The notes under the pieces: generated by a model | Seen by the model: only the letters and a program-made list of their open reading frames with translations | Told to the model about the DNA's origin: nothing | The model's database searches: none | Made by a program: the position numbers and the translations under genes | Shown: positions 1 to 9,116 of the stretch, in pieces | How the letters are laid out: each line of letters opens with the position of its first letter | How positions within the stretch are numbered: the first letter of the stretch is position 1 | Source: an uncultured Prevotellaceae bacterium | GTDB lineage: Bacteria > Bacteroidota > Bacteroidia > Bacteroidales > Bacteroidaceae | DNA: 64,000 bases | NCBI GenBank assembly: GCA_900316505.1 | Contig: ONDH01000008.1 | Coordinates: 48,591 to 112,590 of the forward strand | Direction of reading: 5' to 3'

Positions 1-90
1 AGAGTTGGGATAATCGTAAGGTTTTTTCCTTCCCTTAAAAACACAAGCAATACACACAGTTATTATTAACTCAATAAATTTATTAAATCA

Positions 91-1119
91 ATGACAAAAG
101 TAGCTATTAACGGCTTTGGCCGTATTGGTCGCCTCGCTTTCCGTCAGATGTTCGAGGCTGAAGGTTATGAAGTAATCGCTATCAATGACTTGACAAGCCC
201 AAAGATGCTTGCTCACCTCCTCAAGTATGACACTGCACAGGGCGGTTTCGCTGGCAAGTTCGGTGAAGGTAAGCACACTGTTGAAGCAACAGACAACTCT
301 ATCATCGTTGATGGTAAGGAAATCACTATCTACGCTAAGCCAAACGCAGCTGAGCTTCCTTGGGGTGAGCTTGGTGTTGATGTTGTGCTCGAGTGCACTG
401 GTTTCTACACTTCTAAGGAGAAGGCTTCTGCACACATTCAGGCTGGTGCAAAGAAGGTGGTTATCTCTGCTCCTGCAGGTAACGACCTCCCAACTATCGT
501 TTACAACGTTAACCACAAGACTCTGACTCCTGCTGACACAGTTATCTCTGCTGCTTCTTGCACAACTAACTGCTTGGCTCCTATGGCTGCTGCTTTGAAC
601 GGTTACGCTCCTATCGTTTCTGGTATCATGTCAACTATCCACGCTTACACTGGTGACCAGATGATTCTTGACGGTCCTCAGCGTAAGGGCGACCTCCGTC
701 GTTCTCGTGCTGGTGCTCAGAACATCGTTCCTAACTCAACTGGTGCTGCTAAGGCTATCGGTCTCGTTATTCCTGAGTTGAACGGTAAGCTCATCGGTTC
801 TGCACAGCGCGTTCCAACTCCAACAGGTTCTACTACTATCCTCGTTGCTGTTGTGAAGGGTAAGGACATCACTAAGGAGGGTATCAACGCTGCCATGAAG
901 GCTGCTGGTACTGAGAGCTTCGGTTACACTGAGGATCAGATCGTTTCTTCTGACATCATCGGCATGAAGTTCGGTTCTCTCTTCGACGCAACTCAGACAA
1001 TGGTTTCTAAGATTGACGACGACACTTACCAGGTACAGGTTGTTTCTTGGTATGACAACGAGAACTCTTACACTTCTCAGATGGTTCGTACTATCAAGTA
1101 CCTCGCTGAACTCAAATAA
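91..1119 (+). CDS. gapA: Glyceraldehyde-3-phosphate dehydrogenase, type I
   Basis: Glycolytic enzyme that oxidises glyceraldehyde-3-phosphate to 1,3-bisphosphoglycerate with NAD+ in the cytoplasm. The 342 residues match the family length. The N-terminal Rossmann glycine motif INGFGRIGR is at residues 6-14 and an Asp at about 33 suggests NAD preference. The active-site segment SAASCTTNC places the catalytic Cys at about 157, with the partner His near 184. The start is the first ATG after an AT-rich leader. Codon use is strongly biased, as expected for a highly expressed gene. A hairpin terminator follows, so it is probably monocistronic; its promoter would lie at or beyond the left window edge. 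Identification is secure. Confidence 0.97.
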   Translation: MTKVAINGFGRIGRLAFRQMFEAEGYEVIAINDLTSPKMLAHLLKYDTAQGGFAGKFGEGKHTVEATDNSIIVDGKEITIYAKPNAAELPWGELGVDVVLECTGFYTSKEKASAHIQAGAKKVVISAPAGNDLPTIVYNVNHKTLTPADTVISAASCTTNCLAPMAAALNGYAPIVSGIMSTIHAYTGDQMILDGPQRKGDLRRSRAGAQNIVPNSTGAAKAIGLVIPELNGKLIGSAQRVPTPTGSTTILVAVVKGKDITKEGINAAMKAAGTESFGYTEDQIVSSDIIGMKFGSLFDATQTMVSKIDDDTYQVQVVSWYDNENSYTSQMVRTIKYLAELK

Positions 1120-1203
1120 GCAGTGAGAGCTAACAAGCTCGCTTGATTAGCCGAGTCGCGTTTTTGACTCGACGAAGTCAACTCAAATAAGAGTATAACA
1201 AAG

Positions 1204-1237
1204 AAGGGGAAGCCAAACGGCCTCCCCTTTTCTTTTT
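1204..1237 (+). terminator. Rho-independent terminator of gapA
   Basis: A nine-pair stem (1206-1214 with 1219-1227, one mismatch) with an AAAC loop is followed by a T-rich run. It lies about 85 bases after the gapA stop. Confidence 0.85.
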
Positions 1238-1248
1238 CATTCACTCTG

Positions 1249-1338
1249 CTATCCACAATTGCAATGGTGCGCTGTCGCACATGCAACCAGTAGCAGCAAC
1301 ATGCCCATTGAGAGTATCAAATACAATTTATTCTTCAT
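1249..1338 (-). CDS. Very small lipoprotein (29 aa)
   Basis: A 29-residue reading frame encoding a near-complete lipoprotein signal: positively charged start (MKNK), a hydrophobic run, and a lipobox LVAC with the lipidated Cys at residue 20. After processing only about ten residues remain, rich in His and Cys (ATAHHCNCG). Very small lipoproteins of this style are known in Bacteroidota, but I cannot name a family. It is divergent from mscL, and its leader is AT-rich. It could be a chance frame, but an exact lipobox in so short an ORF makes a real gene plausible. Confidence 0.5.
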   Translation of the reverse strand: MKNKLYLILSMGMLLLLVACATAHHCNCG

Positions 1339-1378
1339 TTTTTACTACATTTATTAACACTGTTCACGGCATTTTTCG

Positions 1379-1386
1379 TAACTTTG
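1379..1386 (+). promoter_or_regulatory. Bacteroidota -7 box for mscL
   Basis: TAACTTTG matches the TAnnTTTG consensus of the Bacteroidota primary sigma factor, 76 bases before the mscL start. Confidence 0.55.
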
Positions 1387-1461
1387 TGCCGAGTTCATTC
1401 AATGACGAACTGAACATATAACGACAATTGTTTACTTTTTATTATAAAAACGATAGAGATT

Positions 1462-1923
1462 ATGGCAAAATTTATCGAAGAATTCAAAGAGTTTGCCTTC
1501 AAAGGCAACGTGATGGACATGGCTGTCGGTGTCATCATCGGTGGCGCATTTGGTAAAATCGTATCTTCAATCGTAGGCGACCTCATCATGCCACTCGTAG
1601 CAGCTGCATGGAGCGTGAACGTAGCTGACTTGAAGATAGAACTCAAGCCTGGCATACCTGAGGTGACCGATCCTGCTACAGGCGAAGTGGTGAAGGAAGC
1701 TGTAGAGGCTGTGACTTGGAACTACGGCGCATTCTGCCAGAACGTGCTCGACTTCTTCATCATCGCCATCTGCTTGTTCTTCATCGTGAAGGCTATCGCC
1801 AAAGCATCTGCCCTCCGCAAGAAGAAGGAAGCCGAAGAGGCTGCAGCTGCTCCAGAACCAGAACCAACGAAGGAAGAGGTGCTCCTTACTGAAATCCGCG
1901 ACCTCTTGAAAGAGAAGAAGTAA
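1462..1923 (+). CDS. mscL: Large-conductance mechanosensitive channel
   Basis: Homopentameric inner-membrane channel that opens under membrane tension to release solutes during hypo-osmotic shock. The N-terminus has the MscL signature: an amphipathic helix (EEFKEFAFKGNVMDMAVG) followed by pore helix TM1 (about 16-44) with GVIIGGAFGKIV and DLIMP. TM2 lies at about 84-108. The periplasmic loop (about 50-80) is acidic, and a charged C-terminal helical bundle ends in RDLLKEKK. Its 153 residues are slightly above the 130-150 norm because of a Glu/Ala/Pro linker before the C-terminal helix. It stands alone behind its own promoter. Confidence 0.96.
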   Translation: MAKFIEEFKEFAFKGNVMDMAVGVIIGGAFGKIVSSIVGDLIMPLVAAAWSVNVADLKIELKPGIPEVTDPATGEVVKEAVEAVTWNYGAFCQNVLDFFIIAICLFFIVKAIAKASALRKKKEAEEAAAAPEPEPTKEEVLLTEIRDLLKEKK

Positions 1924-1944
1924 TCTTCTTTTGAAGGTAAAAGT

Positions 1945-2021
1945 GAAGAGTGAAAAATTTGCCGCCGCATTTGTTCGCCAAAAGTTGACCTACAAGTGCA
2001 GTGGCAAATTTTTCACTCTTC
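1945..2021. repeat. Perfect 19-bp inverted repeat between convergent genes
   Basis: Arms 1945-1963 and 2003-2021 are perfect reverse complements around a 39-base loop. They lie between the convergent stops of mscL and mnmA. A plain bidirectional terminator would have a shorter loop, so this may be a small palindromic element that also ends transcription. Confidence 0.7.
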
Positions 2022-2048
2022 AATTTTTACTTTGACCTATTCCCTTCT

Positions 2049-3140
2049 TCAATCGATTTCACCACTGCCGAAACAAAGGTGATGTTCCTTATCATACACC
2101 ACACAGAATTGGCCGGGAGCTACTCCGTGTATTTTCTCGTCAGCCTGTAAGAACCAACTTCCATCTTCCTTATGAGAAAGCACACCACCAAGCCATTCTG
2201 GTGTGTGGCGAATCTTGAACGTTACGCGCATCTGTTTCTCACCATTTTTCTCTTCGCCCCACCCTTCATCGAACGGGTTTCCACTGATGAAATGGAAGTC
2301 ATTCATTATAATGTGGTCTTTGTACACCTTTTCAGGATCATAACCATGTGATACAAACAAGATGTTCCGTTTGATGTTCTTCTTCACCACGAACCAAGGT
2401 CCTCCACCGAAACCTAATCCCTTGCGTTGACCAATTGTATAGAACCACAAACCTTTGTGCTCCCCAATCTTATGTCCCGTCTCAATCTCACGCACATCAC
2501 CGGGATTCTCGCCTAGGTGCGCTTTAATGTAATCACGGAAATCGATGTTGCCTAAGAAACAGATACCTTGGCTGTCTTTCCTTTCCGCATTCAGTAAACG
2601 CGCACTTTCAGCAATCTCACGCACCTGATGCTTCCACAAATGTCCGATGGGGAACATCAGCTTGCTCACTTGCAAAGAATCAATCTGGCAAAGGAAATCC
2701 GTCTGGTCTTTCACGGGGTCAGGCGATGTCGAAAGCCATACCTTTCCATCTATCGTGGTCGTTGTGGCATAATGTCCTGTTGCCGTATAATCAAAGTCCT
2801 TACCTGCCACTTCCTCAAAGCATCCGAACTTGATGAGTTTGTTGCACATCACATCTGGGTTAGGTGTCAAGCCTATACGCGCCTTATCCATTGTATAGCC
2901 GACAACCTTGTCCCAATACTCCTTATGCAAGTCAATCACATCCAACTTCAAACCGTATTTCCTTGCCAGCCACTGACAAATCTCCACATCCTCTTCCGAA
3001 GTGCAGTTCCATTCCGTATCTTTGTCGGGACCAATCTTGATGTAGAAGAGATGCGGGTCAATCCCCTGCTCTTTCAGCAAATGCACAGAAACAGCAGAAT
3101 CGACCCCTCCTGAAACTAATGCAGCAACAGACCTTCTCAT
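2049..3140 (-). CDS. mnmA: tRNA-specific 2-thiouridylase MnmA
   Basis: Installs the 2-thio group on U34 of Lys, Glu and Gln tRNAs, using ATP to adenylate the base and persulfide sulfur for transfer. The PP-loop SGGVDS is at residues 10-15 and the nucleophile Cys99 sits in [13 protein letters not shown]. The persulfide Cys194 is in QGICFLGN. The Gly-rich segment [16 protein letters not shown] is also typical of MnmA. At 363 aa it is full length. Its start overlaps the nadA stop by four bases, so the two are translationally coupled. Confidence 0.95.
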   Translation of the reverse strand: MRRSVAALVSGGVDSAVSVHLLKEQGIDPHLFYIKIGPDKDTEWNCTSEEDVEICQWLARKYGLKLDVIDLHKEYWDKVVGYTMDKARIGLTPNPDVMCNKLIKFGCFEEVAGKDFDYTATGHYATTTTIDGKVWLSTSPDPVKDQTDFLCQIDSLQVSKLMFPIGHLWKHQVREIAESARLLNAERKDSQGICFLGNIDFRDYIKAHLGENPGDVREIETGHKIGEHKGLWFYTIGQRKGLGFGGGPWFVVKKNIKRNILFVSHGYDPEKVYKDHIIMNDFHFISGNPFDEGWGEEKNGEKQMRVTFKIRHTPEWLGGVLSHKEDGSWFLQADEKIHGVAPGQFCVVYDKEHHLCFGSGEID

Positions 3141-4156
3141 TTGCTTGACATGGCAGATTTCATTGTCTTTGATATCTCCAGCATCTTGTCAATGGGCTTC
3201 ACCGCTTTCTCGGCAATCTCCGCATCCACTTCGATGGTGGGCCATTCATACTTCAAGGTGTTGTAGAGTTTCTTCAATGTGTTCAGTTTCATGAACTCAC
3301 ACTCGTTGCACGAACACCCGATGGTTTCGGTAGCCTCCGGTGGTGCAGGAATGAATAGTTTGTCGGGGCATGCCTTCTTCATCTCGTGCAAGATGCCGCT
3401 CTCCGTCGCAACAATGAATTCCGTAGCATCATCCTTGATGGCAAAGTTCAGCAATCCTGCTGTTGAACCAATCACATCCGCTACCTTCTGAATCGGAGCA
3501 GGGCATTCGGGATGCACCAGAATCTTTGCTTTCGGATGCTCTGCCTTGATGGCAAGAATCTTCTCTAACGAGAATTGTCCATGTACGTGACACCCACCAT
3601 TCCAGAGGAGCATTTCACGTCCTGTCACCGAATTGATATAGTTACCTAAGTTCTTATCGGGACCAAAGATAAGTTTCTCATCCTGAGGAAATGAATCTAT
3701 CACTAATTTAGCATTACTTGAAGTCACCACCACGTCCGTCAGCGCCTTCACTGCTGCAGTTGTGTTTACATAGCTCACCACCTTATAGCCAGGGTGCTCA
3801 TCCACAAACGCCTTCAAGTCCTCAGCATTGCAGCTGTCCGCCAACGAACATCCTGCATTCAAATCCAGCACCAACACCTTCTTGTTCGGACAAAGAATCT
3901 TGTTCGTCTCACCCATGAAATGCACACCACACATCACAATGATGTCGGCATCTGTCTTGGCTGACCACTGCGCCAGTGCCAACGAATCGCCCACGAAATC
4001 AGCAATATCCTGCACTGCCCCATCCGTGTAGTAATGCGCCAGAATCACGGCGTTCTTCTCCTTACACATCCTGCGGATTTCCGCATTCAAATCAATCTCT
4101 GCAGGAATAGGCTCATCCACATAGCCCTTCTCCTTCCAAGAATCTTTCACTTGCAT
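3137..4156 (-). CDS. nadA: Quinolinate synthase NadA
   Basis: Condenses iminoaspartate with dihydroxyacetone phosphate to quinolinate in de novo NAD synthesis, using a [4Fe-4S] cluster. The family's three-repeat architecture is visible. Conserved Cys candidates are C103 (AGCSLADS), C189 (NGGCHVHG) and the C-terminal CSCNEC cluster at about 281-286. The motifs [22 protein letters not shown] and HPECPAP are characteristic. No nadB or nadC lies nearby; the gene sits between a DUF1573 gene and mnmA in one transcription unit. Confidence 0.95.
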   Translation of the reverse strand: MQVKDSWKEKGYVDEPIPAEIDLNAEIRRMCKEKNAVILAHYYTDGAVQDIADFVGDSLALAQWSAKTDADIIVMCGVHFMGETNKILCPNKKVLVLDLNAGCSLADSCNAEDLKAFVDEHPGYKVVSYVNTTAAVKALTDVVVTSSNAKLVIDSFPQDEKLIFGPDKNLGNYINSVTGREMLLWNGGCHVHGQFSLEKILAIKAEHPKAKILVHPECPAPIQKVADVIGSTAGLLNFAIKDDATEFIVATESGILHEMKKACPDKLFIPAPPEATETIGCSCNECEFMKLNTLKKLYNTLKYEWPTIEVDAEIAEKAVKPIDKMLEISKTMKSAMSSK

Positions 4157-4189
4157 TCCTTTATTTAATTAAAAGTGATGACAACCCTG

Positions 4190-4609
4190 TTATTTCTTTT
4201 CCTTTTCAGTCTTCTTGTTGACAGGCACATCGGTCATGTCGCCTTGAATGAAAAGACGTGCCATATCTTCCTTGCAATTGGAAAACACCTGTATGTTCTT
4301 CTTGAAACGTCCTGGCATCTTGTTGGAACCATCGTAAGTGACGGTGATTTCGCCTGATGCACCGGGTGCGATGAAATCTTTTGGATAGTCTGCCACAGTA
4401 CATCCGCAAGAAGCATGAACCGCAGTGATGACAAGTTTGGCATCACCAATGTTTTTGAACTTGAAGGTGCATTTCTGAATGGGGTCATCCATAGAGAAAG
4501 TGCCAAAATCGACAGTGGTCTTTTCAAATTTGATTTGCGGGTATTTCTTTGCCTGCATACCGAGTGCCATTGCAAAAACAGCGATGAACAGTAAGAGTTT
4601 CGTTCTCAT
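4190..4609 (-). CDS. DUF1573-family exported protein
   Basis: A 139-residue protein with a signal peptide (MRTKLLLFIAVFAMALGMQA) and one DUF1573 / ASPM-SPD2-Hydin-like Ig domain. The domain shows the usual VDFGTFSMDDP opening, the phrase ITAVHASCGCT with paired Cys, and a closing strand IQVFSNCKEDMARLFIQGD. The family is abundant in Bacteroidota envelopes but has no settled function. The internal ATG at 4609 is preferred because it gives a clean signal peptide right behind the promoter. It leads the operon with nadA and mnmA. Confidence 0.88.
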   Translation of the reverse strand: MRTKLLLFIAVFAMALGMQAKKYPQIKFEKTTVDFGTFSMDDPIQKCTFKFKNIGDAKLVITAVHASCGCTVADYPKDFIAPGASGEITVTYDGSNKMPGRFKKNIQVFSNCKEDMARLFIQGDMTDVPVNKKTEKEKK

Positions 4610-4637
4610 AATTATTGTATTTATGTTGATTTTGATG

Positions 4638-4645
4638 CAAAGGTA
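4638..4645 (-). promoter_or_regulatory. -7 box for the DUF1573-nadA-mnmA operon
   Basis: Reads TACCTTTG on the minus strand, 29 bases upstream of the preferred start. It is divergent from the yidC promoter. Confidence 0.65.
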
Positions 4646-4689
4646 AGAAAAAACCACTAACTCCTGACGCCCAACTCCCAAATTTTTCG

Positions 4690-4697
4690 TATCTTTG
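4690..4697 (+). promoter_or_regulatory. -7 box for yidC
   Basis: TATCTTTG lies 110 bases before yidC. The leader between them contains a CCAGC/GCTGG hairpin (about 4719-4734), so the untranslated region may be structured. Confidence 0.6.
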
Positions 4698-4807
4698 CAC
4701 GATTTTTGTATAATTTAACCAGCCCACACGCTGGGGCAACCCATGTGTTGCACAATTTTCAAACTCTACAAGGTAAGATTTATAAAACTCATAAACGAAC
4801 ATAGAAA

Positions 4808-6697
4808 ATGAACAAAAACACGTTAACGGCTTTTGTGCTGATGGCATTGGTGGTTTTCGGCTTTATGGCATACGAAAACTATGCACGTCGTGAACAGATG
4901 GCGGAGCAAGTGGTACTTGACTCCATTGCGCAGGTGGAAGCACAGAAGGAAGCCAAGGTAAGACAGAAAGAACTGGAAAAGAAGGCAGAAGAATTGGCTG
5001 ATACGCTCAATCCCCTTTTTGAAGCACGGAAAGGAACAGCAAGCACAACAGTCATCGAGAATGAATTGTTGCGTGTCACCCTTTCTAACAAGGGCGGTCA
5101 ATTGCAGAAGGTGGAACTGAAGGACAGTACCTACAAGAGTCGTGAAGGCGGCAATGTGGTGCTTTTCGATGGTCATGACCAGAATATGAAGCTCATGCTT
5201 GACGGGAAGACTGCCAACATCGTCACAGACGAACTCTTCTTTACACCAACAGATGTGACAAGGGATGGTGTCACCATGCATCTGCCTATCGCTTCTGGTT
5301 CACTTGACATCATCTATTCGCTCAAGCCCAATGCCTACATACTTGACATGGATGTGAAGGCAACTGGTTTGGAAGGCTTCTTCCCTTCAAAGACCAAGGA
5401 AATGCAACTGGAGTGGACAGAGAACATGAAGCAGCAGGAGAAGGGTTACGACTTTGAGAATCGCTATTCAACGGTGACCTACCGTGACACAGATGGCGAC
5501 ACGCATGAACTTTCTGTCAGTGGTGGTGATGAAGAGGAAGATGAGTTTGAAGAGAAAGTGAAATGGATTACTTATAAGACACAGTTCTTCAGTCAGGTGC
5601 TCATTGCTGATGCTCCCATGACTGTCAACACCATGTCATCAGCGTATTTGGAGAATGGCTCTGGTTATCTGAAGACCTACAAGACCACCTTTGCAGCAGA
5701 CTTTGATACCAAAGGCGTGAAACCAACCTGCTTCCATCTCTATTTAGGTCCTAACAAATTCTCTACGCTGAAAGAGAATGAGAAATTGGTGAATTCTGAC
5801 GATGACCTTGACCTTCAGTCCTTGGTGTATATGGGTTGGCCAATCATCAAATGGATCAACCGTTTCATCTTCCTTTACGCCTTCGACTTTCTCACAGGTT
5901 TAGGCTTGAACATGGGCATTGTGCTCGTGCTGCTCACGCTTATTGTGAAGTTCCTGGTGTTTCCGCTTATGAAAAAGAGCTACACCGCATCAGCCAATAT
6001 GCGTGTGTTGCGTCCTAAGATGGATGAAATCAATGCCAAATACCCCAAGAAAGAGGATGCGATGCTGAAGCAGCAGGAGATGATGAAACTCTACAGCGAA
6101 TACGGTGTCAGCCCTATGGGAGGATGTCTTCCAATGGTTATACAGATGCCAATCTGGATTGCATTGTTCAACTTCATCCCGAACTACATCGAAATGCGTG
6201 GAGAATCATTCCTTTGGGCAGACGACCTCTCCACTTACGATGACATCATCAATTGGGGCTTCAACATCTGGGGAGTCGGTGACCACCTGTCATTGTTCTG
6301 TATCTTGTGGTGTGTGTCAACTGTTATCAACTCAGTCATCACACAGCGTCAGCAACAGTATGCAATGACACCTGAACAACAGCAGCAGATGGGCATGATG
6401 AAATGGATGACCTACCTGATGCCTATCATCTTCTTTTTCTCGTTCAACAGCTACAGTGCAGGTCTGAACTGGTACTACTTCATCTCAGGTCTTGTAAGTA
6501 TCCTCATGATGTGGTTCCTCCGCAAGACAACCGACGACGATGAGCTGCTCCGCAAACTGGAGAAGCGTCATGCCGAGCGTAAGGCAAATGCAGGTGACAA
6601 GAAAAAGACATCCAGCATCATGGAACGTTTGCAGGCAATGCAGGAGAAGCAGCTTGAAATCTTGAAACAGCAACAAGAAGCAAGAGACAAGAAATAG
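4808..6697 (+). CDS. yidC: Membrane protein insertase YidC
   Basis: Inserts and folds inner-membrane proteins, alone or with SecYEG. The layout is that of didermal YidC: an N-terminal anchor (about 8-22), a large periplasmic beta domain (about 60-340), then a conserved five-helix core (about 350-590). The core contains GLNMGIVLVLLTLIVKF and MGGCLPMVIQMPIWIALFNF. The C-terminal tail is Lys/Gln rich (KKKTSS...QQQEARDKK), as expected for ribosome contact. At 629 aa it is typical for Bacteroidota. It precedes a peptide transporter by 52 bases. Confidence 0.96.
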   Translation: MNKNTLTAFVLMALVVFGFMAYENYARREQMAEQVVLDSIAQVEAQKEAKVRQKELEKKAEELADTLNPLFEARKGTASTTVIENELLRVTLSNKGGQLQKVELKDSTYKSREGGNVVLFDGHDQNMKLMLDGKTANIVTDELFFTPTDVTRDGVTMHLPIASGSLDIIYSLKPNAYILDMDVKATGLEGFFPSKTKEMQLEWTENMKQQEKGYDFENRYSTVTYRDTDGDTHELSVSGGDEEEDEFEEKVKWITYKTQFFSQVLIADAPMTVNTMSSAYLENGSGYLKTYKTTFAADFDTKGVKPTCFHLYLGPNKFSTLKENEKLVNSDDDLDLQSLVYMGWPIIKWINRFIFLYAFDFLTGLGLNMGIVLVLLTLIVKFLVFPLMKKSYTASANMRVLRPKMDEINAKYPKKEDAMLKQQEMMKLYSEYGVSPMGGCLPMVIQMPIWIALFNFIPNYIEMRGESFLWADDLSTYDDIINWGFNIWGVGDHLSLFCILWCVSTVINSVITQRQQQYAMTPEQQQQMGMMKWMTYLMPIIFFFSFNSYSAGLNWYYFISGLVSILMMWFLRKTTDDDELLRKLEKRHAERKANAGDKKKTSSIMERLQAMQEKQLEILKQQQEARDKK

Positions 6698-6749
6698 CCT
6701 CTCATAATTATGCATTGTGTATTATGCATTATGAATTAAACTGATTATT

Positions 6750-8405
6750 ATGGCAAAACAAGGACATCCCAAAGGGCTTTATCTGCTTTTCGTGACAGAA
6801 ATGGCAGAGCGTTTCAGCTACTACGGCATGCGTGCGCTTTTCGTGCTCTACCTCGTGGCAGCATTCTTCAATAGTGCTGACGCAAGTCAGATTTATGGTT
6901 CCTACACAGGACTCGTTTATCTCACGCCCCTCTTGGGTGGCTATATTGCCGACCGCTATTGGGGTAACCGTCGCAGCATCATCTTTGGAGCCATTGTTAT
7001 GGCCATTGGACAGTTCTTGATGTTCGCATCTGCATGTGTTGTGCAGCAAAGCATTTTCTCCGACCCTGCAACAGGAGGTGCCATCAGCGACTCTGTCAAC
7101 AATGGCTTGGCAATGACACTGATGTTCATTGGTCTTGGTGCCCTTATCATCGGTAATGGATTCTTCAAGCCCAACATCTCAACGATGGTAGGTGATCTCT
7201 ATGCACCACAAGACCACCGGAAAGACTCCGCATTCACCATCTTCTACATGGGCATCAACACGGGTGCACTCATTGCCCCATTAGTGTGTGGCTCAGTATC
7301 TGCCGATGGCAATTGGATGAATCCCGGTGCCTTCAAGTGGGGCTTCTTCTGCGCAGGCATTGCCATGATTTTCTCTGTAGTGGTATTCATTTTAGGTAAG
7401 AAGAAATACCTCAACACCCCTGAAGGACTTCCTATCGGTCTTCCGCCCTCACAAAGCCAGCTTCTGAAGCAGAAGGACATGAAAGCTAAAGAGGAAGAAC
7501 TGCATCAGAATGGAGAGATGGCTGAGAACAACGACAACGCCATGCCAAAGCCTGCCGTCAAGAACTCTTCACTACGTCTGTGGGGCTGCCTTATTGGCGC
7601 CATCGCCCTTTTCATTGTTTTCTCACTCAATGTGGACAATTTCAACGACTACATCTCAGCCGCCATATATGCCATCTCAATCGCACTCCCGCTCTTCATC
7701 ATTACCGATAAGGGACTGACCAACGTGGAAAAGCAGCGCATTGGTGTTATCTACATCATCGCTGTGTTCGTTATCTTCTTTTGGAGCGCATTCGAGCAGG
7801 CTGGTTCTTCATTGACCATCTTCGCTGACCAGCAATGCGACAGAACCATCGGGAATTGGGAAATGCCGACAACATGGTTCCAATCCATCAATCCGATTGT
7901 CGTCGTTGCCTTTGCTCCAATCATGGCAACCCTGTGGGAAACACTTGCCAAACATAAGTTAGAACCAGCCTCACCCGTCAAGCAGGCGATAGGTCTTCTT
8001 CTTCTTGCTATTGGCTATGCCATCATAGCATTTGGCACCAATGGCTTGGCTGATGGTCAGAAAGCATCTATGTGGTGGCTCTTCGCCCTCTATTTCATCC
8101 ACACGATTGGCGAACTCTCCCTCTCCCCCATCGGTTTGTCGATGGTCAACAAACTCTCTCCCGCTCATCTTGCTTCATTGTTGATGGGTGTGTGGTTCAT
8201 GAGCAATGCAGCCAGCAACATCCTTGCAGGGAAGCTAGCCACATTGCTTCCCACCGTTGAGCAGCCCGTCCATTCTTTCCTCGGCTATCAAATCACCAAC
8301 CTCACCGATTTCTTCACCCTCTTTGCCATCATGGCTGGTGCCGCAGCAATCCTCCTTTTCTGTCTCTGCCCATTGCTGAAGAAGATGATGAAAGGTGTGG
8401 AATAA
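6750..8405 (+). CDS. POT/PTR-family proton-dependent oligopeptide transporter
   Basis: Major facilitator of the proton-coupled oligopeptide transporter family, importing di- and tripeptides across the inner membrane. The diagnostic ExxERFxYYG motif is present near residue 13 (EMAERFSYYGMRALFVLYL). The PTR2 signature region (GNGFFKPNISTMVGDLY) is around residues 137-153. At least twelve hydrophobic segments are visible, plus a long charged cytoplasmic loop (about 230-275). It probably shares a transcript with yidC, since no promoter or terminator is evident between them. The exact substrate cannot be told. Confidence 0.93.
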   Translation: MAKQGHPKGLYLLFVTEMAERFSYYGMRALFVLYLVAAFFNSADASQIYGSYTGLVYLTPLLGGYIADRYWGNRRSIIFGAIVMAIGQFLMFASACVVQQSIFSDPATGGAISDSVNNGLAMTLMFIGLGALIIGNGFFKPNISTMVGDLYAPQDHRKDSAFTIFYMGINTGALIAPLVCGSVSADGNWMNPGAFKWGFFCAGIAMIFSVVVFILGKKKYLNTPEGLPIGLPPSQSQLLKQKDMKAKEEELHQNGEMAENNDNAMPKPAVKNSSLRLWGCLIGAIALFIVFSLNVDNFNDYISAAIYAISIALPLFIITDKGLTNVEKQRIGVIYIIAVFVIFFWSAFEQAGSSLTIFADQQCDRTIGNWEMPTTWFQSINPIVVVAFAPIMATLWETLAKHKLEPASPVKQAIGLLLLAIGYAIIAFGTNGLADGQKASMWWLFALYFIHTIGELSLSPIGLSMVNKLSPAHLASLLMGVWFMSNAASNILAGKLATLLPTVEQPVHSFLGYQITNLTDFFTLFAIMAGAAAILLFCLCPLLKKMMKGVE

Positions 8406-8426
8406 TCATCGCCACGTTAGCAATAT

Positions 8427-9116
8427 CTAAACCTTTTCGTGCCCATTTAAGATGTCCATATAGCTGTCGTATGTGATATGTCGTCCTCCCATCGATTTAA
8501 GATGAGGAGTTTCAAACTGGCAATCAATAAACAAGCCGCCACGTTTCTCTAAGACTTTGGCAAGAGATATTAGGGCTAGCTTTGATGCATTAGGTACAAG
8601 CGAGAACATACTTTCACCGAAAAAGGCATTTCGGAGCGTGACACCATACAAGCCCCCAACAAGTTTTCTTTCTTGGAACTCTGATGTATTGCCGGCTGAT
8701 TGCCACACTTCCACACTGGCTGCATAACCGGCGCGATGCAGTGCTGTGTACGCTTTGATGATGTTGGGTCCCAGCCACGCTTCAAAAATTCGGTTACGCC
8801 CATCAACTTTCGAACAACCTTGAATGACACCTTGAAAATCATGATTGATGGTGACTACGTATTTATGCTGATGAATCAGCTGTTTCATCGAGTGGCTGAT
8901 GTGAATTTCCTTGGGAAAGATGACGAATCGGTCGAGTGGACAGTACCAAAGAGGCTCATCCTCACAACGGTAGGAATACCAAGGGAAAAAGCCGTTGCTG
9001 TATGCCAACAGCAAGCGGTCAACCGAGAGGTCACCTCCTGCGGCAATAAGTCCGTCTGGCTCTCCATTATGAGGGTCAGGGAACCATAAATCGTCATCCA
9101 ATAGATAGACTGCCAT
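8427..9116 (-). CDS. aat: Leucyl/phenylalanyl-tRNA--protein transferase
   Basis: Adds Leu or Phe from aminoacyl-tRNA to proteins with N-terminal Lys or Arg, creating primary degrons for ClpS/ClpA. The family hallmarks are clear: FPDPHNGEPDGLIAAGGDLSVDRLLLAYSNGFFPWY at the start, then YGVTLRNAFFGESMFS and FIDCQFETPHLKSMGG near the end. The length of 229 aa is normal. Its start lies 23 bases inside the clpA 3' end, so it is co-transcribed with clpS and clpA, which act directly downstream of it in the pathway. Confidence 0.95.
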   Translation of the reverse strand: MAVYLLDDDLWFPDPHNGEPDGLIAAGGDLSVDRLLLAYSNGFFPWYSYRCEDEPLWYCPLDRFVIFPKEIHISHSMKQLIHQHKYVVTINHDFQGVIQGCSKVDGRNRIFEAWLGPNIIKAYTALHRAGYAASVEVWQSAGNTSEFQERKLVGGLYGVTLRNAFFGESMFSLVPNASKLALISLAKVLEKRGGLFIDCQFETPHLKSMGGRHITYDSYMDILNGHEKV

